The notes under the pieces are model-generated. The model saw only the letters and a list, made by a program, of their open reading frames with translations. It had not been told where the DNA came from and ran no database searches. From Gammaproteobacteria bacterium (GTDB lineage: Bacteria; Pseudomonadota; Gammaproteobacteria; SZUA-140), in contig JADJWH010000004.1 in NCBI GenBank assembly GCA_016716465.1, positions 62,001 through 126,000 on the forward strand: DNA of 64,000 bases. Direction: 5' to 3'. The translations under genes were made by a program, and so were the position numbers. The number at the start of each line of letters is the position of its first letter. Positions within the stretch are counted from its first letter, which is position 1. Shown piece after piece: positions 15,879 through 25,854 of the stretch.

Positions 15879-16862
15879 TTAATCCATGTAGATCGAACTG
15901 ACCGATTCCTCCGCGTTGATGCGGCGCATGGTCTCGGCCAGCATGTCCGCCACCGAGAGCTGGCGGATCTTGGGCGACTGCACCGCATCCGGTGCCAGCG
16001 GAATGGTGTCGGTCACCACCAGTTCATCGAGCACGGACTCGTTGACGCGCCGTGCCGCCTCCCCCGACAGCACCGGGTGAGTACAGTAGGCGACCACCTT
16101 CGCGGCGCCCTCTTCCTTCAGCACGCGCGATGCCTCGCACAGGGTGCCCGCCGTGTCCACCATGTCGTCCAGCATGACGCAGGTGCGGTCGCGCACGTCG
16201 CCGATGATGTTCATGACCTTGGCGATGTTGGGCCCGGGCCGGCGCTTGTCGACGATCGCCAGGTCGGCGCCGCCGAGTTGTTTCGCCATCGCGCGCGCGC
16301 GTACCACGCCGCCGACGTCAGGCGACACGACGATCACGCGCGGATACTTGCTGCGCCAGATGTCGGTGAGCAGCACCGGTGATGCGTACACGTTGTCCAC
16401 CGGGATGTCGAAAAACCCCTGGATCTGGTCGGCGTGCAGGTCCACGGTCAGCACGCGGTCGGTCCCCACATTGGTGACCATGTCCGCCACCACGCGGGCG
16501 CTGATCGGCACGCGCGCCGAACGTGGGCGCCGATCCTGGCGCGAATACCCGAAATACGGGATCACCGCCGTGATGCGGTAGGCCGAGGAGCGCCGGATCG
16601 CGTCCACCATCAACAGCAGTTCCATCAGGTGGGTGTCCGTCGGCGCGCAGGTCGGCTGAATGATGAACACATCCTTGCCGCGCACGTTCTCGGTGATCTC
16701 GATGTGCGCCTCGCCGTCGCTGAAGCGGTCGAGGTTGGCCCGGCCCAGCGGCAGATTCAGGCGCGAGACGACGCTCTGCGCGAGCTGCGGATGCGCCGTT
16801 CCGCTGAACACCACCATCTGTCGGTAGATGGCGCCGGCCCCGCTCTCGGTGGAAAAATTCAC
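15879..16862 (-). CDS. prs: Ribose-phosphate pyrophosphokinase (PRPP synthase)
   Basis: A 327-residue class I PRPP synthase, making PRPP from ribose 5-phosphate and ATP for nucleotide, His and Trp synthesis. Visible motifs are RFSDGEAHIEI, FIIQPTCAPTDTHLMELLLM, YFGYSRQDRR, the metal-binding TVDLHADQIQGFFD, and the PRPP loop VMLDDMVDTAGT. I kept the GTG start at 16862 because AGGA lies upstream; an internal ATG at 16817 would give the commoner length of about 312. It follows tRNA-Gln and precedes rplY. Confidence 0.96.
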   Translation of the reverse strand: MNFSTESGAGAIYRQMVVFSGTAHPQLAQSVVSRLNLPLGRANLDRFSDGEAHIEITENVRGKDVFIIQPTCAPTDTHLMELLLMVDAIRRSSAYRITAVIPYFGYSRQDRRPRSARVPISARVVADMVTNVGTDRVLTVDLHADQIQGFFDIPVDNVYASPVLLTDIWRSKYPRVIVVSPDVGGVVRARAMAKQLGGADLAIVDKRRPGPNIAKVMNIIGDVRDRTCVMLDDMVDTAGTLCEASRVLKEEGAAKVVAYCTHPVLSGEAARRVNESVLDELVVTDTIPLAPDAVQSPKIRQLSVADMLAETMRRINAEESVSSIYMD

Positions 16863-16933
16863 GCCTGCGTATCCTCAGGAATTACACTGCCCATCTGCAT
16901 CGACCCCGACCCGGAGCCGAGCTCCGGCGTATT

Positions 16934-17008
16934 TGGCTGGGGTGCCAGGATTCGAACCTGGGTATGCGGGAATCAAAATCCCGTGCCTTACCGCTTGGCG
17001 ACACCCCA
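16934..17008 (-). tRNA. tRNA-Gln, anticodon TTG
   Basis: A 75-base tRNA with encoded CCA. The acceptor arms TGGGGTG and CACCCCA pair, the anticodon loop is TTTTGAT, and the T arm is CCAGGTTCGAATCCTGG. The leading U-A acceptor pair is typical of glutamine tRNAs. It sits between ispE and prs, a position I also remember from pseudomonads. Confidence 0.95.
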
Positions 17009-17033
17009 TGCATTCCGTTTCGCCCGGACCGGA

Positions 17034-17936
17034 TCACCGCGCACGTTGCGCACAGTGTAACTCGACCCTGGCCAGCAAGGGTGAGCGATTGCATCCCCTG
17101 GCCACGAAGGCGCGCCAGCCCTCCGGCAGAAGTCGCCGTGTCTCCTCGGCGGCTTCTCGCGCCGGGAAACTCGCGAATACGCAGGCTCCGGTTCCGCTCA
17201 TGCGAGCCGGTGCGTAGCGGCTCAGCCAGTCCAGCGCCTCGGCCACCCGGGGGTGGCGCGCCCGAACCACCGGCTCGCAGACATTAACCCCATGATCGCC
17301 CGAAAGAAAGCCGCCTATTGTGAGGGCATCGCAGTCGCGTGTCAATTCCGGCGCGGCGAAGATCTCGGCGGTGGAAACCTGGTCATCCGGGATCAACACC
17401 AGATACCAGGGCTCGTCCAGTGTCAGCGGGGTGAGGATTTCACCCACCCCCTCCGCCCATGCCGCCTGTCCGCGCACGAAAACGGGCACATCCGCTCCCA
17501 GGCCCAGGCCGAGCGCGGCCAGATCGTCAGCGGATAATCCGAGCTCCCACAGACAGTTAAGCGCCCACAAGGCCGTGGCGGCGTCCGAACTCCCTCCGCC
17601 CAGCCCGCCGCCGGACGGGATCCGCTTATCGATTTCGATCTCGACCCCGCGGATCTCCCCGGCATGGCGCTGCAGCAGGCGCGCCGCGCGGACCGTCAGA
17701 TCGGTCTCGGGATCGATCCCCGGCAGGCGGGTGGAACGGTGGACGACACCGTCGTCGCGCAGAACGAAGTCCAGGGTGTCACCATAGTCCAGGAACTGGA
17801 ACACGGTCTGCAATTGGTGATAACCGTCCGCGCGGCGGCCGGTAATGTGCAGAAACCGGTTTATCTTGGCCGGGGCCGGCCATCCACGCCCGGGACCGGA
17901 CGGCGGCGAATCGGAGGAATTGTCAGTCGAACTCAT
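17034..17936 (-). CDS. ispE: 4-diphosphocytidyl-2-C-methyl-D-erythritol kinase
   Basis: A GHMP-family kinase of 300 residues in the MEP pathway of isoprenoid synthesis. It has PAPAKINRFLHITGRRADGYHQLQTVF at the N-terminus, the ATP-binding glycine loop PSGGGLGGGSSDAATAL, and the C-terminal MSGTGACVFA. The ATG at 17936 is preferred over an upstream TTG at 17954. The N-terminal 20 residues are Ser/Pro-rich and probably disordered. It follows lolB and precedes tRNA-Gln and prs. Confidence 0.95.
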   Translation of the reverse strand: MSSTDNSSDSPPSGPGRGWPAPAKINRFLHITGRRADGYHQLQTVFQFLDYGDTLDFVLRDDGVVHRSTRLPGIDPETDLTVRAARLLQRHAGEIRGVEIEIDKRIPSGGGLGGGSSDAATALWALNCLWELGLSADDLAALGLGLGADVPVFVRGQAAWAEGVGEILTPLTLDEPWYLVLIPDDQVSTAEIFAAPELTRDCDALTIGGFLSGDHGVNVCEPVVRARHPRVAEALDWLSRYAPARMSGTGACVFASFPAREAAEETRRLLPEGWRAFVARGCNRSPLLARVELHCAQRAR

Positions 17937-17986
17937 CAGCGGGGCCTGCGGCAACCGCGACAGTATACGTCACGGCGGCCGCTGAC

Positions 17987-18631
17987 TCACCCCCCGAGAT
18001 CCCAGCTATCGACCACCAGGCGGATGCGCGCGGGCATCCCTTCCAGCATCAGCCTTCTGGGCAGGTCGCCGGGATCGGCGCCGACGGCGGTGTACTGCGG
18101 GTAGTCGACACTCCAGCCGTCCTGTTCCAGCCGGGACAGGCGGCCACGCTCATCGAGACGGGTTGAGGCCGGGGTGTGCGGCCGCGGCAGACCGAGGATC
18201 CAGTAACGCAAGGCATCTACCGGCGCGGACCACCCAAAGCTCGCCGCCAGCAATTCACCGGCGGTCGCGGCCCGTTGCGGCTCCTGGTCCGGCAACCGCA
18301 GCACCACGTCCTCGCCACTGCCTTCCAGGCGGGCCACCTGCTGTCCGAACAGGGACAGAAAATCGATATCATAGGCATCGCCCCGCTGAGACCAGCGGAT
18401 GCGCGCATTCCAGGAACCGTCCGGACCACTCACCGAGATACGGCCACTGAGATCCCACGCGCGCACCTCCCGCAGCATCGCCTGGCGCGCGGACCATGCG
18501 GCTTCGGCGTCCGCGGGTGACAGCGAGGGGCCGCCGCCGGGAATGGAGGCGCAGGAAACAGCCAGAAGGGAAAGCAACACCGCCGCCACGATCTGGAAGA
18601 CGGCGGCACGACGGATGCTCCCGCGCGGCAT
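17987..18631 (-). CDS. lolB: Outer-membrane lipoprotein receptor LolB
   Basis: A 214-residue lipoprotein of the last step of lipoprotein sorting; it takes lipoproteins from LolA and inserts them into the outer membrane. The lipobox is LLAVSCASI near residue 25. The mature part shows WDLSGRISVSGPDGSWNARIRWSQ and FLSLFGQQVARLEGSG, the half-barrel strands, and YWILGLPRP, matching LolB. Sequence conservation is weaker than for its neighbours, as usual for LolB. The position immediately before ispE supports the call. Confidence 0.92.
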   Translation of the reverse strand: MPRGSIRRAAVFQIVAAVLLSLLAVSCASIPGGGPSLSPADAEAAWSARQAMLREVRAWDLSGRISVSGPDGSWNARIRWSQRGDAYDIDFLSLFGQQVARLEGSGEDVVLRLPDQEPQRAATAGELLAASFGWSAPVDALRYWILGLPRPHTPASTRLDERGRLSRLEQDGWSVDYPQYTAVGADPGDLPRRLMLEGMPARIRLVVDSWDLGG

Positions 18632-18674
18632 GCCGGGGCAAATCAGACCAGGGCCCCCGAAATCGTCCGTGCCA

Positions 18675-20405
18675 TCACTGGCCGAAGCGCTTCATCACGT
18701 CCAGCAGCAGCTTGTCGTCCGGAAACAGCTCCAGCGCCTGCTCCCATACGTTGATCGCCTCCTGACGCTCGCCGGAAACCCACAGCACTTCGCCCAGATG
18801 GGCGGCAACCTCATGGTCCTGTTTGATCTCCAGGGATCGGCGCAGGTACTTGAGGGCCTCCTTGTGATTACCGAGGCGATAGAGCACCCAGCCCATGCTG
18901 TCCAGGATCGCATTGCTCTGCGGGCTCTGGGCCAGTGCACGCTGTATGTAGACGTAGGCCTCCTCGAAGCGATCGGTGCGGTCGGCCAGGGTGTAGCCCA
19001 GCGTGTTGAGGGCATCGACGTTATCGGGATCGCGCGCGAGAATGGCGCGCAGATCGTCTTCGAAGACATCCATCCGTCCCAGCGCGTCGGCCGTGATGGC
19101 ACGCTGGTACAGCAGGTCGATATCGCCCGGGAAGGCTTCCAGCGCGGCGCCCAGCACCTGCATCGATTCCTCGCTCCGTCCGGCGCCGCGCAGTATCTCG
19201 CCCTCGACCTGATACAGGCGTTTCTGCTGGTCGGGGATCTGCGCGTGCAGGACACGCAGCTGATCGCGCGCCTCATCCACGCGGCCCTCGCCCGCAAGCA
19301 GGACCACGATGCGGATGCGCGCCTCGGGGTAGAGATTGCCACCCCTGACCGCGGAATAATGCGTCATGGCGGCCTCGGGATCGTTGCGGCCTTCCTCGAT
19401 CAGCCCCAGGTAGAACTGCGCGTCGTTTCCGGCGCTCTCGTCCTGCGCCGCCTGCAGCAGGTATTTCTCCGCTTCGCCCAGATGGTTGAGCTGCAGGTTG
19501 ATCATGCCGAGTGTCAGCAGGATGTCCGTATTGGGGTCGACCAGGCCGAGCACCCGCTCGTACTGCGTGATCGCATCCTCGAGGCGCTTGGCATCGACCA
19601 GCATACGGGCATACATCAGACCCAGCCGCGCATCCCCGGGGAACCGGCGCGTCGATTCGGCCATGAAGTCGAGGGCTTCCTCCTCGCGCTTCTGTTGCTG
19701 CAGCACCTGCACACGCAGGCCGATGGCGTCGATTGCGCCCGGGTCGAGGGCCAGGCAGCGATCAATCGCCTCTTCCGCCTTGTCCAGTTGCCCGGCGCGG
19801 ATGGCAAACTGCGCATAGTTGAAATACGCCATCCGGTTGTCGCCATGCCCGGCGATGTAACGCTCCAGCAGGCCCATCGCGGCAACGACGTCTCCGTCGC
19901 GGTTCAACAGGCTGGCGACGAGCTTGAATGCGTCATCGCCATCATTCCGCGGCGCCAGCAACGCCTCCAGGTGCGGCAGGGCGGCGTCCGGATCGCCGGC
20001 CCGGATGGAGGCGACCACCATCATCTGGCGCGCCTCGATATGAGAGGGATCGAGTTCCACCCACAGGCGGGCGGCCTGCAGGGCATGGACGTCGTCGCGG
20101 GAGAAGATGGCGACCTTGGTCGCCATCTCGGCGAATCGCGGATCGCGCGTTTCCTCCGTCAACTCGAGATAACGTTCCCCCGCGACGTCGTAATGGCGGC
20201 GCTGCAGGGCGATCTCGGCCTCGAGGATCTGATACAATAGCTCGCCGCTGAGTTCGACCGGGGGGAAGTCGGGAGTGGATGCGGACGATATGGCGGCGGA
20301 TCCCGTCTCGGAGGCAGCGCCTGGCGCACGCATCCCGACGGTCGAACAGGCGGAGATGCCGAGGCAGAGGATGCCCGCCAGAACAGATAATGTTGCATTT
20401 CGCAT
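18675..20405 (-). CDS. TPR-repeat lipoprotein
   Basis: A lipoprotein of about 576 residues with many tetratricopeptide repeats. The ATG at 20405 follows AAGGA at a good distance and starts MRNATLSVLAGILCLGISAC, a lipobox with Cys near residue 20; the longer frame to 20468 lacks this logic. TPR units can be seen through most of the protein, for example AYVYIQRALAQSPQSNAILDS and KYLRRSLEIKQDHEVAAHLG close to the end. It is divergent from hemA and lies just upstream of lolB on the same strand. TPR lipoproteins scaffold envelope complexes; the specific partner is not visible. Confidence 0.85.
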   Translation of the reverse strand: MRNATLSVLAGILCLGISACSTVGMRAPGAASETGSAAISSASTPDFPPVELSGELLYQILEAEIALQRRHYDVAGERYLELTEETRDPRFAEMATKVAIFSRDDVHALQAARLWVELDPSHIEARQMMVVASIRAGDPDAALPHLEALLAPRNDGDDAFKLVASLLNRDGDVVAAMGLLERYIAGHGDNRMAYFNYAQFAIRAGQLDKAEEAIDRCLALDPGAIDAIGLRVQVLQQQKREEEALDFMAESTRRFPGDARLGLMYARMLVDAKRLEDAITQYERVLGLVDPNTDILLTLGMINLQLNHLGEAEKYLLQAAQDESAGNDAQFYLGLIEEGRNDPEAAMTHYSAVRGGNLYPEARIRIVVLLAGEGRVDEARDQLRVLHAQIPDQQKRLYQVEGEILRGAGRSEESMQVLGAALEAFPGDIDLLYQRAITADALGRMDVFEDDLRAILARDPDNVDALNTLGYTLADRTDRFEEAYVYIQRALAQSPQSNAILDSMGWVLYRLGNHKEALKYLRRSLEIKQDHEVAAHLGEVLWVSGERQEAINVWEQALELFPDDKLLLDVMKRFGQ

Positions 20406-20577
20406 ATGCCGGTCCTTCGTGGACAAACGCGGGAAGGCCTGAATTCCATGCCTTCGGATACGGGACAACAGTGAAATAATAGCCTTTTTTTACAAGAAAA
20501 TCAGTTAAAATTGTCCTTGCTCATCGAACCCGAACCGAGACATCACTGGCGTGCGCGGATACGCCGGGCGGATACCC

Positions 20578-21840
20578 ATGCCGTTGGTCGCTATCGGTCT
20601 CAATCATAGGACGGCGCCCCTGCCGGTGCGCGAACGCGTGGCGTTTCCGCCCGATCGCCTGCCGAGCATCCTGCGCGACCTCGCCTCGCACGCCCATGTC
20701 AGCGAGGCGGCCATCCTCTCCACCTGTAACCGCACCGAGGTGGTGTGCTGCGTGGATCAGCCGGACGGGCGCGTCGTCATCGACTGGTTCCGCGAGTACC
20801 ACAAGCTGCTGCCCGGGGAGATCGAACCTTATCTCTACACCCATCCCGACCAGGGCGCGGTGAAACACCTGTTGCGGGTGGCGAGCGGGCTCGACTCCAT
20901 GATCCTCGGTGAGCCGCAGATCCTCGGACAGATCAAGGATGCCTATTTAGCGGCCAGGGAGGCCGGAACCGTAGGCAAGCTGCTCAACAAGCTGTTCGAG
21001 CATACCTTCTCGGTGGCCAAGCAGATCCGCACCGACACCGCCATCGGGGCAAGCCCGGTGTCCGTCGCGTTCGCGGCCGTCAGCCTGGCCAAGCAGATCT
21101 TCAGTTCCCTCGAGGGGCACACCGCCCTGCTGATCGGCGCTGGGGATACCATCGAGCTGGCCGCGCGCCACCTGCGCGAAAACGGCATCTCGCGCCTGAT
21201 CATCGCCAACCGCACGCTCGCGCGCGCCGAGAATCTCGTCAAGGCGGTCAACGGCCTGGCCATCACGCTGGCCGAGATCCCGACCTACCTGGCCGAGGCG
21301 GACATCGTGATCTCCTCCACCGCGAGCCAGCTCCCCATCCTGGGCAAGGGCGCCGTGGAACGCACGATCAAGGCGCGCCGGCACCGCCCCATGCTGATGG
21401 TCGACATCGCGGTGCCGCGCGACATCGAACCCGAGGTGGGCGCCCTCAGTGACGTCTACCTGTACACGGTGGACGACCTCAAGGAAATCATCGACGAAGG
21501 CCTGCGTTCGCGTCAGCAGGCCGCCCTGCAGGCGGAGGATATCATCGACGCGCAAACCCTCCGCTTCATGGGCTGGCTGCGCTCGCTCGACGCTGTGTCC
21601 GCCATCCGTGCGTACCGCGATCACGCCGAGGCCCTGCGCGAGGGTGAACTGGAAAAGGCGCGCCGCCTGCTGCGCAGCGGCGCCGATCCGGACCGGGTGC
21701 TCGCGCATCTCGCCTATACGCTCACCAACAAGCTGGCCCACGACCTGACGGCGCAGATGCGCCGCGCCGGCTTCGAGGGACGCAACGACCTGCTGCGCGC
21801 CGCGCGCGAACTGCTCGACCTGAAGGACCCGGACGAGTAA
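20578..21840 (+). CDS. hemA: Glutamyl-tRNA reductase
   Basis: A 420-residue enzyme reducing glutamyl-tRNA to glutamate-1-semialdehyde, the first committed step of tetrapyrrole synthesis. The start at 20578 gives MPLVAIGLNHRTAPLPVRERVAF. The catalytic Cys is in AAILSTCNRTEVV, followed by GLDSMILGEPQILGQIKDAY and the NADPH-binding LLIGAGDTIELAARHL. The C-terminal dimerisation helix ends in LLRAARELLDL. The GTG at 20551 adds nine residues and is less likely. It leads the hemA-prfA-prmC operon, three bases before prfA. Confidence 0.97.
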   Translation: MPLVAIGLNHRTAPLPVRERVAFPPDRLPSILRDLASHAHVSEAAILSTCNRTEVVCCVDQPDGRVVIDWFREYHKLLPGEIEPYLYTHPDQGAVKHLLRVASGLDSMILGEPQILGQIKDAYLAAREAGTVGKLLNKLFEHTFSVAKQIRTDTAIGASPVSVAFAAVSLAKQIFSSLEGHTALLIGAGDTIELAARHLRENGISRLIIANRTLARAENLVKAVNGLAITLAEIPTYLAEADIVISSTASQLPILGKGAVERTIKARRHRPMLMVDIAVPRDIEPEVGALSDVYLYTVDDLKEIIDEGLRSRQQAALQAEDIIDAQTLRFMGWLRSLDAVSAIRAYRDHAEALREGELEKARRLLRSGADPDRVLAHLAYTLTNKLAHDLTAQMRRAGFEGRNDLLRAARELLDLKDPDE

Positions 21841-21843
21841 TCC

Positions 21844-22925
<1,082 letters not shown>

Positions 22926-22929
<4 letters not shown>

Positions 22930-23810
22930 CCCCGTCCGCCGGGCCGGCACCGTCCGACCCCACCCTCCGGGAGATGCTGGCGTGGGCAACGGGGCAGCTC
23001 ATGGCGTGCAGCGACAGCCCGCGTCTCGATGCCGAGGTGTTGCTCGGCCACGCCATCGACCGCTCGCGCGCCCAGTTGCTGGCGCGACCGGAACTGGCGC
23101 TCGCCCCGGCATCGGCCCGGCACTTTCGCGCGCTCGTCGCGCGCCGTGCGCAGGGTGAACCCGTCGCCTATCTGACCGGGTGGCGCGAATTCTGGTCACG
23201 CCGCTTCCGCGTCACATCCGCCACCCTGATCCCGCGCCCCGAAACCGAACTGCTGGTCGAACTGGCGCTGGAGCGGCTTCCGGCCGGGATGCCCCTGCGC
23301 ATCGCCGATCTCGGCACCGGTTCGGGCGCAATCGCGCTGACCCTCGCGCTCGAGCGCCCGGGCTGCCGGGTGACAGCCACTGACAGCAGCCTGGACGCGC
23401 TGGACATCGCCGGTGAAAATGCGCAGCGCCTGGGCGCGGGAAACATCGAATTCCGGTCGGGAGACTGGTGCGCTCCGCTCGACGGGGAGTGCTACGAGAT
23501 GATCGCCTCCAATCCGCCCTACATCGACGCCAAAGACCCGCACCTGCTTCAGGGCGATCTGCCCCACGAGCCTCTGACGGCGTTGACCCCGGGCGACGAC
23601 GGGATGGTGGCCATCGAGCGGATCATATCCACGGCACCGGCGCATCTCGTCCGCGGCGGCTGGCTGTTGCTCGAACATGGCTACGAACAGGCGGCCGCGG
23701 TCGCCGCCCTGCTCGAGCGTCATGGCTATACGGGGATCGAACAACGCCGCGACATCGGCGGACATATCCGGGCGGTGGCCGCCCGCTATGACGGAGGCGC
23801 GGGACGATGA
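22926..23810 (+). CDS. prmC: Release factor glutamine methyltransferase
   Basis: A 294-residue SAM-dependent methyltransferase (HemK/PrmC) that methylates the GGQ glutamine of release factors. The N-terminal helical domain contains DAEVLLGHAIDRSRAQL. The SAM site is RIADLGTGSGAIALTLA, and the catalytic NPPY is in IASNPPYIDAKDPHL. The start overlaps the prfA stop (ATGA), a sign of coupling with its own substrate. Length and motif spacing are typical. Confidence 0.96.
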
Positions 23811-24259
23811 CGACGGGCAAGTACGCTACTGAAGAAAAAGGCGGTCACGCCCTGCGGCTGCCGCGCAGGATCATCAATCAGTTGCTGGATCATGCCCGCG
23901 CGTTTCCGGGACAGGAGGTCTGCGGCCTGATCAGCGCGCGCGACGGCGCCGCCCTGCGCGCCATCCCCGTCGCGAATATCTCGCCGCGCCCGGAACACCG
24001 TTATGCGATGGACCCCGCCGGCCAGATCGCCGCGCTGCGCGCGATGCGCGAATCCGGCGAGGATCTGCTCGCCATCTATCACTCCCATCCCGTCAGTCCC
24101 GCCGCGCCCTCCAGCATCGACATCGCCGAAGCCGGCTATCCCGACACGACCTATCTGATCATCTCGCTCAACACGAAGGGCGTGCTGGAGATGCGGGGAT
24201 TCCGGATCCGGGCTGGCGGAGTAAGGGAAGTGGTGCTGGAGATACAGGAAAGCCGATAA
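23807..24259 (+). CDS. M67-family JAMM/MPN+ metallopeptidase
   Basis: A 150-residue zinc protease-like protein of the JAMM fold. The metal motif appears as YHSHPVSPAAPSSID, giving His-x-His and a downstream Asp, with the likely catalytic Glu in GQEVCGLIS near the N-terminus. Small bacterial JAMM proteins often process or remove small sulfur-carrier proteins, and other hemA-prfA-prmC operons carry moeB at this point. A link to sulfur-carrier metabolism is therefore plausible but inferred. Its start overlaps the prmC stop, so it belongs to the operon. Confidence 0.85.
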   Translation: MTTGKYATEEKGGHALRLPRRIINQLLDHARAFPGQEVCGLISARDGAALRAIPVANISPRPEHRYAMDPAGQIAALRAMRESGEDLLAIYHSHPVSPAAPSSIDIAEAGYPDTTYLIISLNTKGVLEMRGFRIRAGGVREVVLEIQESR

Positions 24260-24286
24260 GGGGACGGATTTGAAATCCACCCCCTA
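24260..24286. repeat. Inverted repeat between convergent genes
   Basis: An imperfect inverted repeat, GGGGACGGATTT facing AAATCC-ACCCCC, between the M67 gene and gatB. It may act as a two-way terminator. Its form is like dispersed intergenic repeats in some bacteria, but I see only one copy here. Confidence 0.45.
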
Positions 24287-25720
24287 CTGTTGTCTTAATT
24301 TCTTCTGTAGCAGCTCATTCACCTGCGCCGGATTGGCCTTGCCCTGGGTGGCCTTCATGATCTGGCCGACGAGGAAGCCGAGCACCTTGTCCTTGCCGGC
24401 ACGGAACTGTTCGACCTGCTGCGGGTTGTCCGCCAGCACCTTGTCCACGGCCTGCTCGATCGCGCCTGTATCGGTGATCTGGCGCAGGCCCTTCCTGGCG
24501 ATCACCGTATCCGCATCGCCCTCGCCGGCCCACATCGCCTCGAAGACCTGCTTGGCGAGCTTGCCGGAGATGGTGTTGTCGTCGATGCGACGGATCAGGC
24601 CGCCGAGCAGCGCGGGGCCGACCGGCGCGGCGCCGATCTCGCGGCCTTCCTTGTTCAATGCGCCGAGCACCTCGCCCATCACGAAGTTGGCCGACTGCTT
24701 GGCGTTCCCCGATGTCCGCGCGGTCTCCTCATAGTAACCGGCCAGCTCGCGGCTCGCGGTCAGCACTTCGGCCTCGTAGGCGCTGAGCCCGTAGTCACGC
24801 GCGAAGCGTTCACGCCTAGCGTCGGGCAGTTCGGGCAATGTTTCGCGCACGGCCGCGATGAACGCCTCCTCGATCACGACCGGCAACAGGTCCGGGTCCG
24901 GGAAGTAGCGGTAATCGTAGGCCTCTTCCTTGCTGCGCATGGGTCGGGTCTCGTGGCGGTCGGGGTCGTACAGGCGGGTTTCCTGCGTGATCGTGCCGCC
25001 GCCCGCGAGAACCTCGATCTGGCGCTCGATCTCGAATTCGATGGCGCGTTCGACGAAACGGAAGGAGTTGAGGTTCTTGATCTCGGTGCGCGTGCCCAGC
25101 TTGTCGCTGCCGCGCGGTCTCACGGAGACGTTGGCGTCGCAGCGGAAGGAACCCTCCTGCATATTGCCGTCGCTGACCTCGAGATAGCGCACCAGGGTGT
25201 GCAGCTTCTTCAGGTAGGCCACCGCCTCGGCGGCGGAGCGCAGATCGGGCGCGGTAACGATCTCCAGCAGCGGGGTGCCGGCACGATTGAGATCGATCCC
25301 GCTCATGCCGTGGAAATCCTCGTGCAGCGACTTTCCGGCGTCCTCCTCCAGATGGGCGCGCACGATGGTGACGGACTTGGTCCCACTGTCCCCGGACAGG
25401 ATGTCCAGATGACCTTCTGCCACGATCGGCAGCTCGTACTGGCTGATCTGGTAACCCTTGGGCAGATCCGGATAGAAGTAGTTCTTGCGGGCGAACACCG
25501 AACGCGCCTGGACGGCCGCGCCGATGGCCAGACCGAACTTGACCGCCAGCCGCACCGCCTCGCGGTTCAAAACCGGCAGCACGCCGGGCAGGCCGAGGTC
25601 GACGGCGCAGGCCTGGGTGTTGGGCTCGGCCCCGTAGGCGGTGGACGCGCCCGAGAAGATCTTGCTCTTCGTCAGCAGCTGGACATGCGTCTCCAGCCCA
25701 ATGACGGCTTCCCATTCCAT
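24284..25720 (-). CDS. gatB: Asp-tRNA(Asn)/Glu-tRNA(Gln) amidotransferase subunit B
   Basis: A 478-residue subunit that binds and phosphorylates misacylated tRNA for transamidation. Signature features: WEAVIGLETHVQLLTKSKIFSG, CAVDLGLPGVLPVLN, RKNYFYPDLPKGYQISQ, and the C-terminal YqeY/tail domain ending in NPAQVNELLQKKLRQQ. Together with gatA and gatC it forms the GatCAB complex. It is the last gene of the gatC-gatA-gatB series. Presence of gatCAB along with tRNA-Gln suggests the transamidation route to Gln-tRNA or Asn-tRNA. Confidence 0.97.
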   Translation of the reverse strand: MEWEAVIGLETHVQLLTKSKIFSGASTAYGAEPNTQACAVDLGLPGVLPVLNREAVRLAVKFGLAIGAAVQARSVFARKNYFYPDLPKGYQISQYELPIVAEGHLDILSGDSGTKSVTIVRAHLEEDAGKSLHEDFHGMSGIDLNRAGTPLLEIVTAPDLRSAAEAVAYLKKLHTLVRYLEVSDGNMQEGSFRCDANVSVRPRGSDKLGTRTEIKNLNSFRFVERAIEFEIERQIEVLAGGGTITQETRLYDPDRHETRPMRSKEEAYDYRYFPDPDLLPVVIEEAFIAAVRETLPELPDARRERFARDYGLSAYEAEVLTASRELAGYYEETARTSGNAKQSANFVMGEVLGALNKEGREIGAAPVGPALLGGLIRRIDDNTISGKLAKQVFEAMWAGEGDADTVIARKGLRQITDTGAIEQAVDKVLADNPQQVEQFRAGKDKVLGFLVGQIMKATQGKANPAQVNELLQKKLRQQ

Positions 25721-25774
25721 CAGCAGCCACCCGCCGTATTCATGATATTCATTCCGAATGTGCGCTATTTAGCC

Positions 25775-25850
25775 AGGTGAGGCGTAAGGGCGGGGAGAGC
25801 AGCGAAAACAATCAATGACCCTTTTGTCATGCTCCTCACGCCTCACACCT
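25775..25850. repeat. Inverted repeat between gatA and gatB
   Basis: AGGTGAGGCGTAAGG at 25775-25789 faces CCTCACGCCTCACACCT at 25834-25850, matching with a two-base insertion and one mismatch. A smaller ATGAC/GTCAT pair lies inside. In the gatA-gatB transcript this could form a long hairpin that sets the relative level of gatB. Confidence 0.45.
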
Positions 25851-25854
25851 CATG

